Both the position numbers and the translations under genes were made by a program. From Lachnospiraceae bacterium (GTDB lineage: Bacteria > Bacillota > Clostridia > Lachnospirales > Lachnospiraceae), in the NCBI GenBank assembly GCA_910574185.1, contig CAJSZQ010000016.1, positions 1 to 64,000 on the forward strand: 64,000 nt of DNA, given 5' to 3'. The first letter of the stretch is position 1; each line of letters begins with the position of its first letter. Shown here in pieces: positions 37,450 through 46,108 of the stretch. The notes beneath the pieces are model-generated. The model saw nothing but the letters and a program-made list of their open reading frames with translations, searched no databases and was not told the DNA's origin.

Positions 37450-37593
37450 TTATATATGCTGATGAAGGTATTTCTCTTTCGTAGCAAGTCCACCCCGGAT
37501 ATGCCGCTCAGATTTATTAACATCCAGTACCTTACGGGCCTCTGCTGCCAAAGACGGATTAATTACCAGAAGACGATCCGTAACATCCTTGTG
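37450..37593 (-). CDS. spoIIID: spoIIID 3' part (codons 38-84), separated from its 5' part
   Basis: No start codon of its own. In frame the minus strand encodes HKDVTDRLLVINPSLAAEA, then RKVLDVNKSERHIRGGLATK, EKYLHQHI and TAA. This is the C-terminal half of the mother-cell sporulation regulator SpoIIID: the end of the helix-turn-helix and the conserved basic R-H-x-RGG-x-ATK-x-KY region needed for DNA binding. The missing first 38 codons are 20.3 kb away at 57892-58005, same strand and correct order. The recombinase ORF (37559-39124) overlaps the first 35 bp in another frame. Confidence 0.9.
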   Translation of the reverse strand, partial: HKDVTDRLLVINPSLAAEARKVLDVNKSERHIRGGLATKEKYLHQHI

Positions 37594-39124
37594 TATGGTC
37601 GTCTCTAATTAGAACGGTTTCATCCAGTCCCAAATCACCAAATAGACGCAAGTAAATGTCTACATTGCCATCTTTGTCAACTTCTATTTTTTGAACAATT
37701 TGTTTAAGCTGCTCATTAGTCATATCCCGAACAGAAGTGATATCCTCTACACTGCGAAAAGTCTTTTTAATAATCTCTTCTAATTGGTCTCCTTTATTAA
37801 GGTTATACTGTATTAGTTTTAAATCATTTTCCAACTTCTCTATTTCTGATTTCATTCCTCCAATCTTTTCGTTCAGTTCTTCCCTACTGATCAGATCATC
37901 TGTGTACATATTCATATATTTCTGACGGGTACGCTTTAGCTTTGCCAGATGATTCTTTACCTCTTGCTCATAATTCTCGTTTTCATCTTTTGCTTTGTAA
38001 ATATGAGTAAACTCTTTTACGACATGCTGAATAATATTTTTTTTAGATTTCAACATATCCGAAAAATATTCTTCCAAAGCCCGTATCAGTTCTTCCTCAT
38101 CGACCGTAACTGCATTCGGACAGCTATCTGCGCCTCTTCCATTATGCCCGGAACACACCCAGCGTACGTACGTATTTTTATACGTACGTACAGTCCTTCT
38201 AAACGACCAACCACACTCTTTACATTTTATTAAAGTACTAAAAAGATATTTGTTACTTTGCCGTTCTCTTTTCATATTAAATGCTCCATGCCTGCCTGCC
38301 AGAATTTCCTGTGCTTTATCAAATTGCTCTGGTTCAATCAATCTCAAATCAGGCCTGTCCATAACCAGCCATTCTGATTCATCTTTTTCTTTCCTTATAC
38401 CCGTAAGAAAATCTGTTACTTCCTGTTTTCCATTTATTATTTTTCCTGTATATAATTCATTTGTAAGAATCCGACAAATAGCATTTTGACTGAAACTACA
38501 ATTCCGTTTTGTTTTTACACCTCTTTCGTTAAGCATATTTGCAATCTTTGCCGCGCCATACCCTTCCTTTGTATACCAGTCATAAATCTGATGAACAATT
38601 GCTGCTTCTTCTTCATTGACTCTCAAATTAAAATAATCTCCGCATGTTTTATCATATCCATAGACAATATTGGGAACTCTTCCCTTTTCAGCATTCATCT
38701 TTTTTCCAAATTTAACACGTTTAGAAGTATTTGCGCTTTCTTCCTGAGCCAATGCTCCAAAAATAGTCAGTACAAATTCAGATTGCCCTAAGACTGTCAT
38801 ATTAGCTGTAAGAAACGTAGTTTCAATTCCAAGCGCTTTCAAAGTCCTGATACTTTGTAATAAATCTACGGTATTACGTGCAAATCTAGAAATATCTTTC
38901 ACAACCACCATATCAAAAATGCCTTTCTTTGCATCTTGCATGAGTTGTAGAAACTCCTTACGGTTTTTAATCTTTGTACCCGAAATACCTTCATCTGCGT
39001 ATAGTTTTACAAGTTGATGCCCATTTTTTTCTGTATATTCTGTAAAGAATCTTTTTTGTGCTTCCAAACTATTAAGCTGATCTGATTTATCCGTAGATAC
39101 GCGGCAATATGCAGCAATATTCAT
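37559..39124 (-). CDS. Large serine recombinase of the spoIIID element
   Basis: 521-aa site-specific recombinase. The resolvase domain has catalytic Ser in AAYCRVSTDKSDQ (about residue 10), then LYADEGISGTKIKNR and VVVKDISRFARN. The recombinase domain (about 150-290) and the zinc ribbon CKECGWSFRR with WVCSGHNGRGADSCPN follow, then a coiled coil (about 375-450) typical of large integrases such as SpoIVCA. It abuts the junction and its last dozen codons (HTQGCYGSSSGN) are read from spoIIID DNA in another frame. Excision would replace this tail. It is the obvious enzyme for integration and excision of the element. Confidence 0.95.
   Translation of the reverse strand: MNIAAYCRVSTDKSDQLNSLEAQKRFFTEYTEKNGHQLVKLYADEGISGTKIKNRKEFLQLMQDAKKGIFDMVVVKDISRFARNTVDLLQSIRTLKALGIETTFLTANMTVLGQSEFVLTIFGALAQEESANTSKRVKFGKKMNAEKGRVPNIVYGYDKTCGDYFNLRVNEEEAAIVHQIYDWYTKEGYGAAKIANMLNERGVKTKRNCSFSQNAICRILTNELYTGKIINGKQEVTDFLTGIRKEKDESEWLVMDRPDLRLIEPEQFDKAQEILAGRHGAFNMKRERQSNKYLFSTLIKCKECGWSFRRTVRTYKNTYVRWVCSGHNGRGADSCPNAVTVDEEELIRALEEYFSDMLKSKKNIIQHVVKEFTHIYKAKDENENYEQEVKNHLAKLKRTRQKYMNMYTDDLISREELNEKIGGMKSEIEKLENDLKLIQYNLNKGDQLEEIIKKTFRSVEDITSVRDMTNEQLKQIVQKIEVDKDGNVDIYLRLFGDLGLDETVLIRDDHTQGCYGSSSGN
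37591..37599. other. Attachment-site junction at the spoIIID 3' part
   Basis: Minus strand ACCATACAC. It aligns with ACGATTCAT at the other end (57892-57900), sharing AC, AT and CA. Crossover at any of these 2-bp cores rejoins spoIIID in frame. A minimal core is typical of serine recombinases. Confidence 0.75.
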
Positions 39125-39129
39125 TCTTC

Positions 39130-39185
39130 ATAACCTTTCCATTTTATTTATAACGTTCCGTTACAACTAAATTATATTCTGTAAC
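39130..39185 (-). promoter_or_regulatory. Recombinase promoter region with inverted repeat
   Basis: On the minus strand GTTACA and TGTAAC flank a TATAAT-like box about 35-60 bp before the recombinase ATG. The repeat could be an operator. No sigma-E -10 box was seen here. Confidence 0.4.
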
Positions 39186-39252
39186 CCTAAAAAAAGCAAG
39201 AAAAAATGAAGAACATTTCTGTTCTTCACAATTATCAGGCATTATTTATAAA

Positions 39253-39435
39253 CTAACTTACATGGCGCTTTCTCTCTCCCTGATGTAACTGGGAAGCTTC
39301 TCTTCGCAAAATTTCTTCAACTTTTTTCTTATTTGCCTCCACAAACCTCTTCATTATGTAATTCGCTGTTGTCTCTGTCGTATTGGGATTATGAAAGCGT
39401 ATATTTACCTTTGACCTTTTAGAAATAACTGCCAC
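39253..39435 (-). CDS. Small RFHNPN-type protein, copy 1
   Basis: About 60 aa: VAVISKRSKVNIRFHNPNTT, then NYIMKRFVEANKKKVEEIL and a basic tail. It is paralogous to the ORF at 53183-53359 (shared VISRKKxNIRFHNPN core). The start is unclear: GTG 39435 overlaps the GGGGAGG, while an ATT nine bases on has ideal 8-nt spacing in both paralogs. It is followed by the recombinase gene and preceded by CCGCC/ACCGTC repeats. It could be a DNA-binding accessory or recombination directionality factor, but no family evidence supports that. Confidence 0.65.
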   Translation of the reverse strand: MAVISKRSKVNIRFHNPNTTETTANYIMKRFVEANKKKVEEILRREASQLHQGERKRHVS

Positions 39436-39524
39436 CTCCCCTGTTTTATTCTCCCATCATTTCTGTTTTTCTAGCTTATGACTAACACTTGAAAATTAGT
39501 ACTAATTACCTCAATAAACTTCTA

Positions 39525-39625
39525 GAACCGCGAAACCGCCTAAACCGTCTCTTATAACCAATGTAAATACCCTTTTTATCCTCATTTGCGTATGTTTTTT
39601 TGACGGTTCTGACGGTTTGGGCGGA
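39525..39625. repeat. Iteron-like ACCGCC/ACCGTC cluster in inverted orientation
   Basis: AACCGCGAAACCGCCTAAAC-type sequence (39525-39551) is mirrored by GACGGTTCTGACGGTTTGGG at 39602 onward. The 380-bp gap 39436-39817 contains nothing else but short palindromes. Confidence 0.55.
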
Positions 39626-39817
39626 TTTATCCCTTTTACAGCAATACTCTGACCTCTTCCCCGAATTTAGTAACTAGTATTTACAATAAGAAAGCATATC
39701 CATTCTTTGAACAGTTCTTATAAAACAGCACATATTAACTCAATTACTGTTTCCTTAAACACAAGTACCAGTATGATAAGTGTAAATAAAATAATACAAA
39801 TTTTTGTTCTGTTCACA

Positions 39818-40708
39818 CTATGTGTCCTCCTCTGCAATTCTAACTCTCCCTTTTCCCCTGTCATAATAATAAACAGAATCTGATAACACCTCTTCCGCCT
39901 CTATGACATCCGGATCACGATTAACGGAACTGACAATCGCTTTCAGTTCCGCCACGCACATCTCTTTTTCATCACAAATGAGTAAAACCTCATGCACCGA
40001 GCTTGGCAGTATAAAAAGATTACACCCCTTCTCATCTGCAAACGCTTTCAGCATATCTACCCGCAGCATTGCCCTGGCTCCATGAATCCGGTTTTTTGTA
40101 GAAAAGATATATGTATCGCCTCCCTCTCGCAATTCCTCCGCCAGCTCCGCCGGAAACAGAGACGCCATATTCGTTATAGTAAATTCTTCTTTTCTAAGAT
40201 TATCCATTGCCGTCCGATAGAGTTCCTCTGCATCAATCCCCCATGCTCTTGTTTGTGCCCACGAGACATGGGCGGCTAGTTCCGCATCTTTCTCGTTCAG
40301 CAATACCGCAAATATCATTGCCATATCCAATACCTTTTTATATGGCCTGCCTTGCAGATATTCCTCATTTCCTTCTAACCTGACCAACAGGATTCTAACA
40401 TAAGGCTTAATCTGTACCCACTTAAAACCTTTCCAGCCTACTAATGCATTCTCTCTCCCCTTATAAATCTCCAATACTGTATTTTTGCTCTCTTCTAAAT
40501 TTCCGGTACAGCCATACGCCTTTAAAAGACTGTCTACATGAATCATCGGCGTGATATTCTCTCCTTTCATCTGCAATGCGAGTACCTCTTTCTTGACATT
40601 ATTATTCTTAACCATTTCCGTATAATAAACGGACACATTCTCTCCTAACTCTTCCTGGACTTTCTCTCTTAAAGACTCCTTATATATTTTATAATCCACT
40701 TTCTCCAC
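39818..40708 (-). CDS. DUF5688 family protein
   Basis: 296 aa, cytoplasmic. It matches DUF5688 through VDYKIYKESLREKVQEELG, then VRILLVRLEGNEEYLQGRP and the C-terminal ENxFILPSSVHEVLLI-like segment (here CNLFILPSSVHEVLLICDE), ending with VIEAEEVLSDSVYYYDRGKG. The family is frequent in mobile elements of gut Clostridia; its role is unknown. It starts 5 bp after the end of the next small gene upstream, so it belongs to the same minus-strand operon as the Rad52-like protein. Confidence 0.85.
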   Translation of the reverse strand: MEKVDYKIYKESLREKVQEELGENVSVYYTEMVKNNNVKKEVLALQMKGENITPMIHVDSLLKAYGCTGNLEESKNTVLEIYKGRENALVGWKGFKWVQIKPYVRILLVRLEGNEEYLQGRPYKKVLDMAMIFAVLLNEKDAELAAHVSWAQTRAWGIDAEELYRTAMDNLRKEEFTITNMASLFPAELAEELREGGDTYIFSTKNRIHGARAMLRVDMLKAFADEKGCNLFILPSSVHEVLLICDEKEMCVAELKAIVSSVNRDPDVIEAEEVLSDSVYYYDRGKGRVRIAEEDT

Positions 40709-40713
40709 CTCCC

Positions 40714-41037
40714 CTAAGACAACATGTTACAGAAAAGCCGGGCGGTAAAACGCACTCCCGAAATGACTCCCTCTCTCTGACCAATAACTGCTCCCTTACA
40801 TATTAAATCTGCCAGGGACGTTTTCGTCATATGCTCTATATCCGCTCCCTCAATCAAAAGAATCGGCCTCTCGTTCATTGTTTCATCCGCGCTCCTTGAT
40901 GCTTCGCTCATGGGAACAAATATCTTATCATAAATTCTTCCTACCAACATATCTCCTGTCCTTTCTGCATTTTCTACAATTCCTTCATTACATTTTTCTG
41001 ACTTTCTTTTTCCCTGCTCTGTTTTATTATCTTCCAT
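40714..41037 (-). CDS. Hypothetical protein of the element
   Basis: 107 aa. Charged N-terminus (KTEQGKRKSEKCNEGIVENA), then DKIFVPMSEASRSADETMNE and LLIEGADIEHMTKTSLADLI. No family recognised. Located between DUF5688 and the Rad52-like gene with short gaps, so it is probably part of the same operon. Confidence 0.6.
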   Translation of the reverse strand: MEDNKTEQGKRKSEKCNEGIVENAERTGDMLVGRIYDKIFVPMSEASRSADETMNERPILLIEGADIEHMTKTSLADLICKGAVIGQREGVISGVRFTARLFCNMLS

Positions 41038-41090
41038 ATCTTATAGTCCTGCTATCTTCTCTGTACGCTTACCGGCTCTCCCACTATGGA

Positions 41091-41963
41091 CTATGCGGCT
41101 TTTGTCTTTGTCTTTTTCAGCCCCTGAAGAGCTTTTTCATAAATCTCCGGCGTCATATCCTCCAGCCGTTTTATTTGATACCTCTCCATAACCGCCTCGA
41201 TCGTCACCCCGGTACGGTCAAGTTCTTCCTCCAGAACTTTTCTTTGTGTCTCCGCTATATCTTTTGTTTCGGTTTTCTTTTTTGCTTCCCGTTTCTTCTG
41301 TGGCTCCTCCTCCTGCTTTAATTCAAATACCTTATCTCTCTTTCCGTTCAAAATGACAAGACCGTTGATTTCCCGCTCTTCATTATAAGAAATGGAATCT
41401 ACTGAAAAACGGTCTGTCGTGATGTACCGGTCCCCCTTCTGCCAGATACTGGCAATTTCTGCTGATATCCAGATAAACGGGGCGGTATAAAGCTCCCTCC
41501 CAAGTCCCCAGTTAAAACAGGCGCGTTTAAAGGAATCTGAAGCCTGCCCCTTTTCCTTCTCGGAATAGCTGGTAGTCCCTACATCCTGCTTGGCAATCCA
41601 TTGGCGTTTTTCCTCATCCCATATTTCCACCGTACAATACAGATTCCCGTCAATGCTCTGATGGGTTCTCCTCCAACCGAAGGGAGTAAAAGTTTCATCT
41701 AAAATCTTCTGGTCTACGCGGGCGTCCTTAAATAATAAAAGGCTCAATCCTTTTTCATTTACCACCCCTACCCTGCACTCAATTTCATCTGCGCGCAACA
41801 GCCGGAGCATTGGCTGTCCTCTGACGGGTGGTTCAACAGCCTTACCATAAATGCCTCCCTTTCCCTGCTCTTCTCCTCTCTTATTCTGTTCCTGCAAATC
41901 TTTTTCTTTTATGCTTCCTGCCTTCTTTGCTAATTCCTGTTTTGCTGTCATTTTCTCCTCCAA
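41091..41963 (-). CDS. Rad52/Rad22-like single-strand annealing protein
   Basis: 290 aa. Predicted to anneal complementary single strands during recombination or replication of the element. The Rad52-type core is clear: LSLLLFKDARVDQKILDETF, FGWRRTHQSIDGNLYCTVEI, WIAKQDVGTTSYSEKEKGQA and DSFKRACFNWGLGRELYTAP. The C-terminal 80 residues are lysine/glutamate-rich. It lies next to a YqaJ-type exonuclease gene, the usual two-component phage recombination pairing. Confidence 0.85.
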   Translation of the reverse strand: MEEKMTAKQELAKKAGSIKEKDLQEQNKRGEEQGKGGIYGKAVEPPVRGQPMLRLLRADEIECRVGVVNEKGLSLLLFKDARVDQKILDETFTPFGWRRTHQSIDGNLYCTVEIWDEEKRQWIAKQDVGTTSYSEKEKGQASDSFKRACFNWGLGRELYTAPFIWISAEIASIWQKGDRYITTDRFSVDSISYNEEREINGLVILNGKRDKVFELKQEEEPQKKREAKKKTETKDIAETQRKVLEEELDRTGVTIEAVMERYQIKRLEDMTPEIYEKALQGLKKTKTKAA

Positions 41964-42004
41964 AACAAAAACAGGGAGAAACTTCCCATCTCTCCCCTCT
42001 TTTC

Positions 42005-42914
42005 TTATGCTACCTTTATTGTAAGCCTCCTGAAATTCAACGTCTTCCGATACTGTTCATACACCTCCGGTCGTTCCTCCCTAAGCCTCTTTTCATCTAT
42101 CCTTTGACTGCTCACAGACTTCCATGATACCTGGTAGTTTGCATTTTCCGCCGCCTCCGCCTCTCCAAGATACAGCTTCAGCTCCTGCTCAATCTGCTTC
42201 TTTTCCGTAGTCATTTCCTCCAAAAGAAGTTCCAGTTCCTGACGGCGGTCTAATTTTTCATCAAAGCTCGTAAGCGGTTTCGTCTCTTTCATGGACTTCT
42301 GAAAATACCCGGAGATTACCTTATCCGCAAGCTCCGAACCGTCCGGCTTCGGCAGTATTCTTTTCAAAACGTGGTTCTCCCAAAAATTCTGTTCCATTCG
42401 CTGGAGGTCCAAAAGCGCTTCCTCATCCCGCTCTATCCGATAGTATTTAAACTCCCTGCCATAGATAACGACCGCGATATACCATGCGTCTGCATTGCAG
42501 ACAGACATATAGTGATAGCACTGCATCTGATAGGAAATGGGAATCTTTCCATCCTTCCATTTATCTGCCAGGTAGGGGCTTGCGGTTTTACATTCCAGCC
42601 CGGCATTCTCCCCTACAATCATCCGGTCAACATCCGCAAGCATAAACGGATACTTCTCATCATAATACATAAAGTTGGCTCTTCTTACTTTCTTTCCGGT
42701 TGCTTCCGTAAATCTTCTTGCCACATAGTCCTCAAGTTCCCTTCCCTGACGCATTGCCTCGTTGTCAATCTCCTCTATGCTATCGGTAGTCTTATCCTCG
42801 TAAACCTGCATAGCTGTGCGGTAAGGATTTAACCCACAAACCGCCGATTCCCCGTTTCCGGTACATAAGCCATTTCTCTTTCTCCAGTCCTTTCGTAGCC
42901 GTTAATTTTTTCAT
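42005..42914 (-). pseudogene. YqaJ-family exonuclease, disrupted by an N-terminal deletion/frameshift
   Basis: The gene starts at ATG 42914 (MKKLTATKGLEKEKWLMYRK then RGIGG) and overlaps the previous stop codon by 4 bp. The frame is then lost: the expected SDAGAIC after GIGG is missing and CGLNPYRTAMQVYEDK resumes in another frame. The rest (ORF 42005-42811, 268 aa) keeps the nuclease residues in RQGRELEDYVARRF, MLADVDRM and GLECKTA. A deletion of about 17-20 nt best explains this. A shortened protein from an internal ATG is possible but would lack the conserved N-terminal motif. Confidence 0.75.
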
Positions 42915-43264
42915 GCCGCATTTCCTTTCTCCTTTGATTTCTTTTCCCCGTAATATTTAAGAATCTTTGCCAGCTCTTCATTCAGACAGCACATGAGATC
43001 CTCCATATGGACATCTTCATATGACAGCCACCGCTCATAAAGAAACATCAGAATACCCGGAAAGCTAATCCCTGCCTGTAACGCTTCCTCCGACATGCAG
43101 GTACTCGTTTCTATGAGAAGTTCATAAATACAGATAACAGTGTCAATCTGATAAGCCGCCTGAAAAATATCTTTCTTTTTCATCTTAAGGATTCGGAACT
43201 TAAAGAGCTTTAACTCTCCGCTGATTTTCCAGCAGAATATTTTTTCCAGCCGCTTTCTGTTCAT
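42911..43264 (-). CDS. Hypothetical protein of the element
   Basis: 117 aa: basic N-terminus (MNRKRLEKIFCWKISGELK), helical middle with IDTVICIYELLIETSTCMSE, then LMFLYERWLSYEDVHMEDLM. It is faintly like DUF3848 proteins, but I would not assign it. The stop codon overlaps the start codon of the YqaJ-like gene (ATGA). Confidence 0.6.
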   Translation of the reverse strand: MNRKRLEKIFCWKISGELKLFKFRILKMKKKDIFQAAYQIDTVICIYELLIETSTCMSEEALQAGISFPGILMFLYERWLSYEDVHMEDLMCCLNEELAKILKYYGEKKSKEKGNAA

Positions 43265-43280
43265 TCTGTTCCGCCCTCCT

Positions 43281-44213
43281 CTACGCGGCGCTTACTAACT
43301 GATAAGCCCGGTCGATGAGCGGATTTCCTTCTACGGTTCTTGCAAAAAGATTCTCCCTATAATTTGCAGTCTTTCTAAGCGGTTCTGCATGGGTGGCAAA
43401 GTCACTGACTGCATTGATAAAGCGGTATGCGTTTCTTCCCACGTCCTGTAAATCCGGCGCGTCAAAATAGCGGATTTTCATATCCTCCTGAAGGCGGCGG
43501 ATATTTTTCTTCTGCTGGGGCGTTGCATTTTCCTCCACAGGCAGGAGCAGTTCCATATATTCCATGACCTTCTTATCCGGCATAGTGATAGCGCGGAGGC
43601 GTTCAAACTCCTTTCCCAGACTGTCCATATAATTTTCTGCCATAAACAGTGTATCCCTTGCCTCTTCCAGCTTGTTCTGTATGTTCCCGGTATGGATCAT
43701 AGACCAGGAACGCTTTGCATTAGAAAGTGCAAGGTTCAATGTGTTCTGACACACAACGCGAATAGGTGTTAAGGCTACTTTAATTGCCCCTGAACCGTCG
43801 TGGGTATTGGAAAAGATTAAATAGGGGCTGATTCTCTCCCCGGAAATGATGTACTCATGGGGCATATGTGCAAGGAGCCATACCCGCCTGCCTCCCTGCA
43901 AGCTTCCGGCTGTCTCGTACCGTACGCCCTCCCCTAAAAGCTCGTCAGTAAAAGCAAAGGCTTCCTGATTCTGAATCACTTTGTAACGGTCTGTCACAAC
44001 CCCCAATGCCTTTCTGTCCGTATCCCGGATATTTGCTTTATATCCCTCAATGACCTCTTCTTTCTCTGTATAGATTGGCTCCTGCAACACCTTCCAGTCC
44101 AAGCCTGCCTGAATCAGCGCGTCGGCAGAACTTGGCGCCTCTTGGACTTTCACTCCCAAGCCATGCCAGGGTTTTTCTCTTACATAAAACATACTCTCTA
44201 CATTTGCTGCCAT
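43281..44213 (-). CDS. DUF932 phage/plasmid-like protein
   Basis: About 310 aa from ATG 44213 (MAANVESMFYVREKPWHGLG) after AAAGGAG; the two upstream codons begin with TTG. Family matches include the W-HGLG motif, GYKANIRDTDRKALGVVTDR with YKVIQNQEAF, HEYIISGERISPYLIFSNTH and TPIRVVCQNTLNLAL. The family (TIGR03299) is common on phages and integrative elements and is thought to act in DNA maintenance; no precise role is established. Confidence 0.93.
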   Translation of the reverse strand: MAANVESMFYVREKPWHGLGVKVQEAPSSADALIQAGLDWKVLQEPIYTEKEEVIEGYKANIRDTDRKALGVVTDRYKVIQNQEAFAFTDELLGEGVRYETAGSLQGGRRVWLLAHMPHEYIISGERISPYLIFSNTHDGSGAIKVALTPIRVVCQNTLNLALSNAKRSWSMIHTGNIQNKLEEARDTLFMAENYMDSLGKEFERLRAITMPDKKVMEYMELLLPVEENATPQQKKNIRRLQEDMKIRYFDAPDLQDVGRNAYRFINAVSDFATHAEPLRKTANYRENLFARTVEGNPLIDRAYQLVSAA

Positions 44214-44370
44214 AATCAATTTCTCCTTTCAAAATTTGTGTTTTCGATTTCTTTTTCTGCCGGATTCTGTTTAATTTCGTGATACAATTTTAAGGTGCTT
44301 TTTTTCTTTAACCAGTCCCGGCAGATTCCCCTTACCCTGCAATAACCATACCCGATAGCGTTGTTCTTTG

Positions 44371-44445
44371 CTATTCACTTGCCAAAACCGCCATCAGCTT
44401 AAGCCCGCAGATAATCAGAATCGCGGTAATTTCTACACATTTCAT
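44371..44445 (-). CDS. 24-aa hydrophobic micro-ORF
   Basis: MKCVEITAILIICGLKLMAV then LASE, preceded by GAAGGAGTGAAAGTG. One membrane-spanning stretch. Size and look recall type I toxin or leader peptides. Just upstream on the same strand a second strong ribosome binding site (AAAGGAGG) precedes an open frame IWEIIITIRRVGKTIGEIIL that begins with ATC in place of ATG, so that one may be dead. The rest of the 44214-44672 gap has no gene. Confidence 0.4.
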   Translation of the reverse strand: MKCVEITAILIICGLKLMAVLASE

Positions 44446-44562
44446 CACTTTCACTCCTTCCTTAAAACCGTAATATGATTTCTCCAATTGTTTTACCTAC
44501 CCGTCTGATTGTGATAATAATTTCCCAGATATGCTTTGCCTCCTTTCTGAACAACAAAAGAA

Positions 44563-44589
44563 TGGCAGGAAGACGGTTGCCTCCTGCCA
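44563..44589 (-). terminator. Terminator after the 60-aa hypothetical gene
   Basis: TGGCAGGA pairs with TCCTGCCA; on the minus strand CTTTTGTTG follows. Confidence 0.7.
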
Positions 44590-44672
44590 ATGTAATAATT
44601 AGTTTCATGACTATAATATGTAATTGAACTTCTTTAATTTACTATATAATTAGTATCTTATGATATTCCCCT

Positions 44673-44855
44673 TCATCTAACTTCCGCTTCTATTAATTCT
44701 CTTTGCTTATCATTTATATTGGGATTTGTATAGCGATTCCTATATCCTTGTTCAATTTCTTCATCACTTCTCGTCCTCAATATCCTTTTTACATTTTCTT
44801 CGTACCTGTTTCCAACAGCTCCTACAACTTTAGAAGCCTTATCCAAAAAAGACAT
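44673..44855 (-). CDS. 60-aa hypothetical protein
   Basis: MSFLDKASKVVGAVGNRYEE, then VKRILRTRSDEEIEQGYRNR and a charged end. The N-terminus may be an amphipathic helix. AGGAGG occurs 7 nt before the ATG. No family recognised. It is co-oriented with and 53 bp downstream of the SHOCT-domain gene. Confidence 0.6.
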   Translation of the reverse strand: MSFLDKASKVVGAVGNRYEENVKRILRTRSDEEIEQGYRNRYTNPNINDKQRELIEAEVR

Positions 44856-44908
44856 CCAGTCTCCCTCCTAATCTAAATTCTTTTCTCTATATCAAAGCAA
44901 ATTGTACT

Positions 44909-45868
44909 TTATATTCCTAACAATTGCCTTTTCTTTATATTAAATTCTTCTTCCGTAATAATACCTTCATCCAAAAGAGATTTATATTTCCTTATTTCAT
45001 TTGCCGGCGATACATTCTTTACATCTTCTATCGGTGTATCCTGTTTTTCTAACTCATCAGGATGACACTTTGAATATATTTCATCTAATTTAGTTATAAG
45101 TTGCTGCGCTTTATTGAAAGCTTTTGAATGTTCTGGAGAACCATATTTAATCTTAGTATCAAACATACCTGTCATACTAACCTTTTTAATATAATAATTT
45201 TCCTCTACACAAAATGTCAGATAGACAGATATGTCCGATATTACTGTTTCTTGCCCCCTCTTTTTAGTCATCGCACCAACAATTGCACCTGCGCTGCCAA
45301 ATAATGCTCCACCTACAAGGGCACGTCCAATTCCGAATCCTCCGGTAGCAACAGCCGTTTCACCCTCCTTATACTCATATTTCACAAGACTTGAATATGG
45401 ATATTTTAAAGGTGCATCATCACTACCCCAATTTATAACAGCATTTCCTACTCCTAAAGAAATATTACCTGTATGATCGTTAAAAACCACACCCGATATT
45501 TTCTCTGAATAAACTGGATCCTCCGTAAATATCTCTTTTATATTTTGTATATCCTGATCGGTCCGACGACTTATTTTCTCACGTTTTTGCTGTTCTTTTA
45601 ATGAACCATTTCTAAATATTTCTAACTTTTCCAACTTTTCAGGATCTTTTACAACATCAAATATCGTTAAATCTTTATTTTCATACAATAATTTTGCTGT
45701 TTCAGCTGTAAGAAATGCACCTAAAATATTTGCCACTGAATCATTAACAGAATTATTCTGTGCTATTTTAGCTTTGCATCTATTACATAAGGGACTTTTA
45801 TCTTCTAATTTGCCTCCGTCCAGCCACCCAAAACTATTCCCACAAATTATACATCGTTTTTTTGCCAT
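44909..45868 (-). CDS. Zinc-ribbon, glycine-zipper protein with C-terminal SHOCT domain
   Basis: About 319 aa from ATG 45868 (MAKKRCIICGNSFGWLDGG) after TAGGAGGAAG. The N-terminal CxxC pairs (RCIICG and CNRCKAK) make a zinc ribbon. The central beta domain ends with a glycine-rich hydrophobic stretch GGFGIGRALVGGALFGSAGA that could enter a membrane. The final 30 residues (IRKYKSLLDEGIITEEEFNI with KKRQLL) are a typical SHOCT oligomerisation motif. The function is unknown. It is divergent from an XRE regulator that probably controls it. Confidence 0.75.
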   Translation of the reverse strand: MAKKRCIICGNSFGWLDGGKLEDKSPLCNRCKAKIAQNNSVNDSVANILGAFLTAETAKLLYENKDLTIFDVVKDPEKLEKLEIFRNGSLKEQQKREKISRRTDQDIQNIKEIFTEDPVYSEKISGVVFNDHTGNISLGVGNAVINWGSDDAPLKYPYSSLVKYEYKEGETAVATGGFGIGRALVGGALFGSAGAIVGAMTKKRGQETVISDISVYLTFCVEENYYIKKVSMTGMFDTKIKYGSPEHSKAFNKAQQLITKLDEIYSKCHPDELEKQDTPIEDVKNVSPANEIRKYKSLLDEGIITEEEFNIKKRQLLGI

Positions 45869-46051
45869 ATACTTCCTCCTATAGTTTTTTCCACCAATCC
45901 TCATTTTTTTATCCATTGTGCGCGTTTTTCACAGACAATCAAACCATTCTCTTGCTTGCCTCTACATCTGTCTCTCTAATCCAATCTTCATATTCAACTT
46001 TAATATACATCCTCCTATATTTATAACTAAATTTATTATATTTATACATCA

Positions 46052-46068
46052 TTATACTATAAGTATAA
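46052..46068. promoter_or_regulatory. Candidate operator for the XRE regulator
   Basis: TTATACT-ATA-AGTATAA, 7-bp arms, 40 bp before the XRE gene. The following ATAAAAAGATTACAA is repeated at about 48253-48267 upstream of the DUF4234 gene, suggesting that one regulator serves both sites. Confidence 0.45.
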
Positions 46069-46108
46069 AAAGATTACAATTAGTAAAATTAATTAAAGAG
46101 GACATAGT

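Noticed and set aside
37266..37484. Plus-strand ORF ending QVFIYADEGISLS as a recombinase fragment
   Set aside because: The likeness to LYADEGISG is chance: this DNA is the end of spoIIID on the other strand and the TPP riboswitch.
39525..39625. CRISPR-like repeats
   Set aside because: Units are short, degenerate and inverted, without spacers or cas genes.
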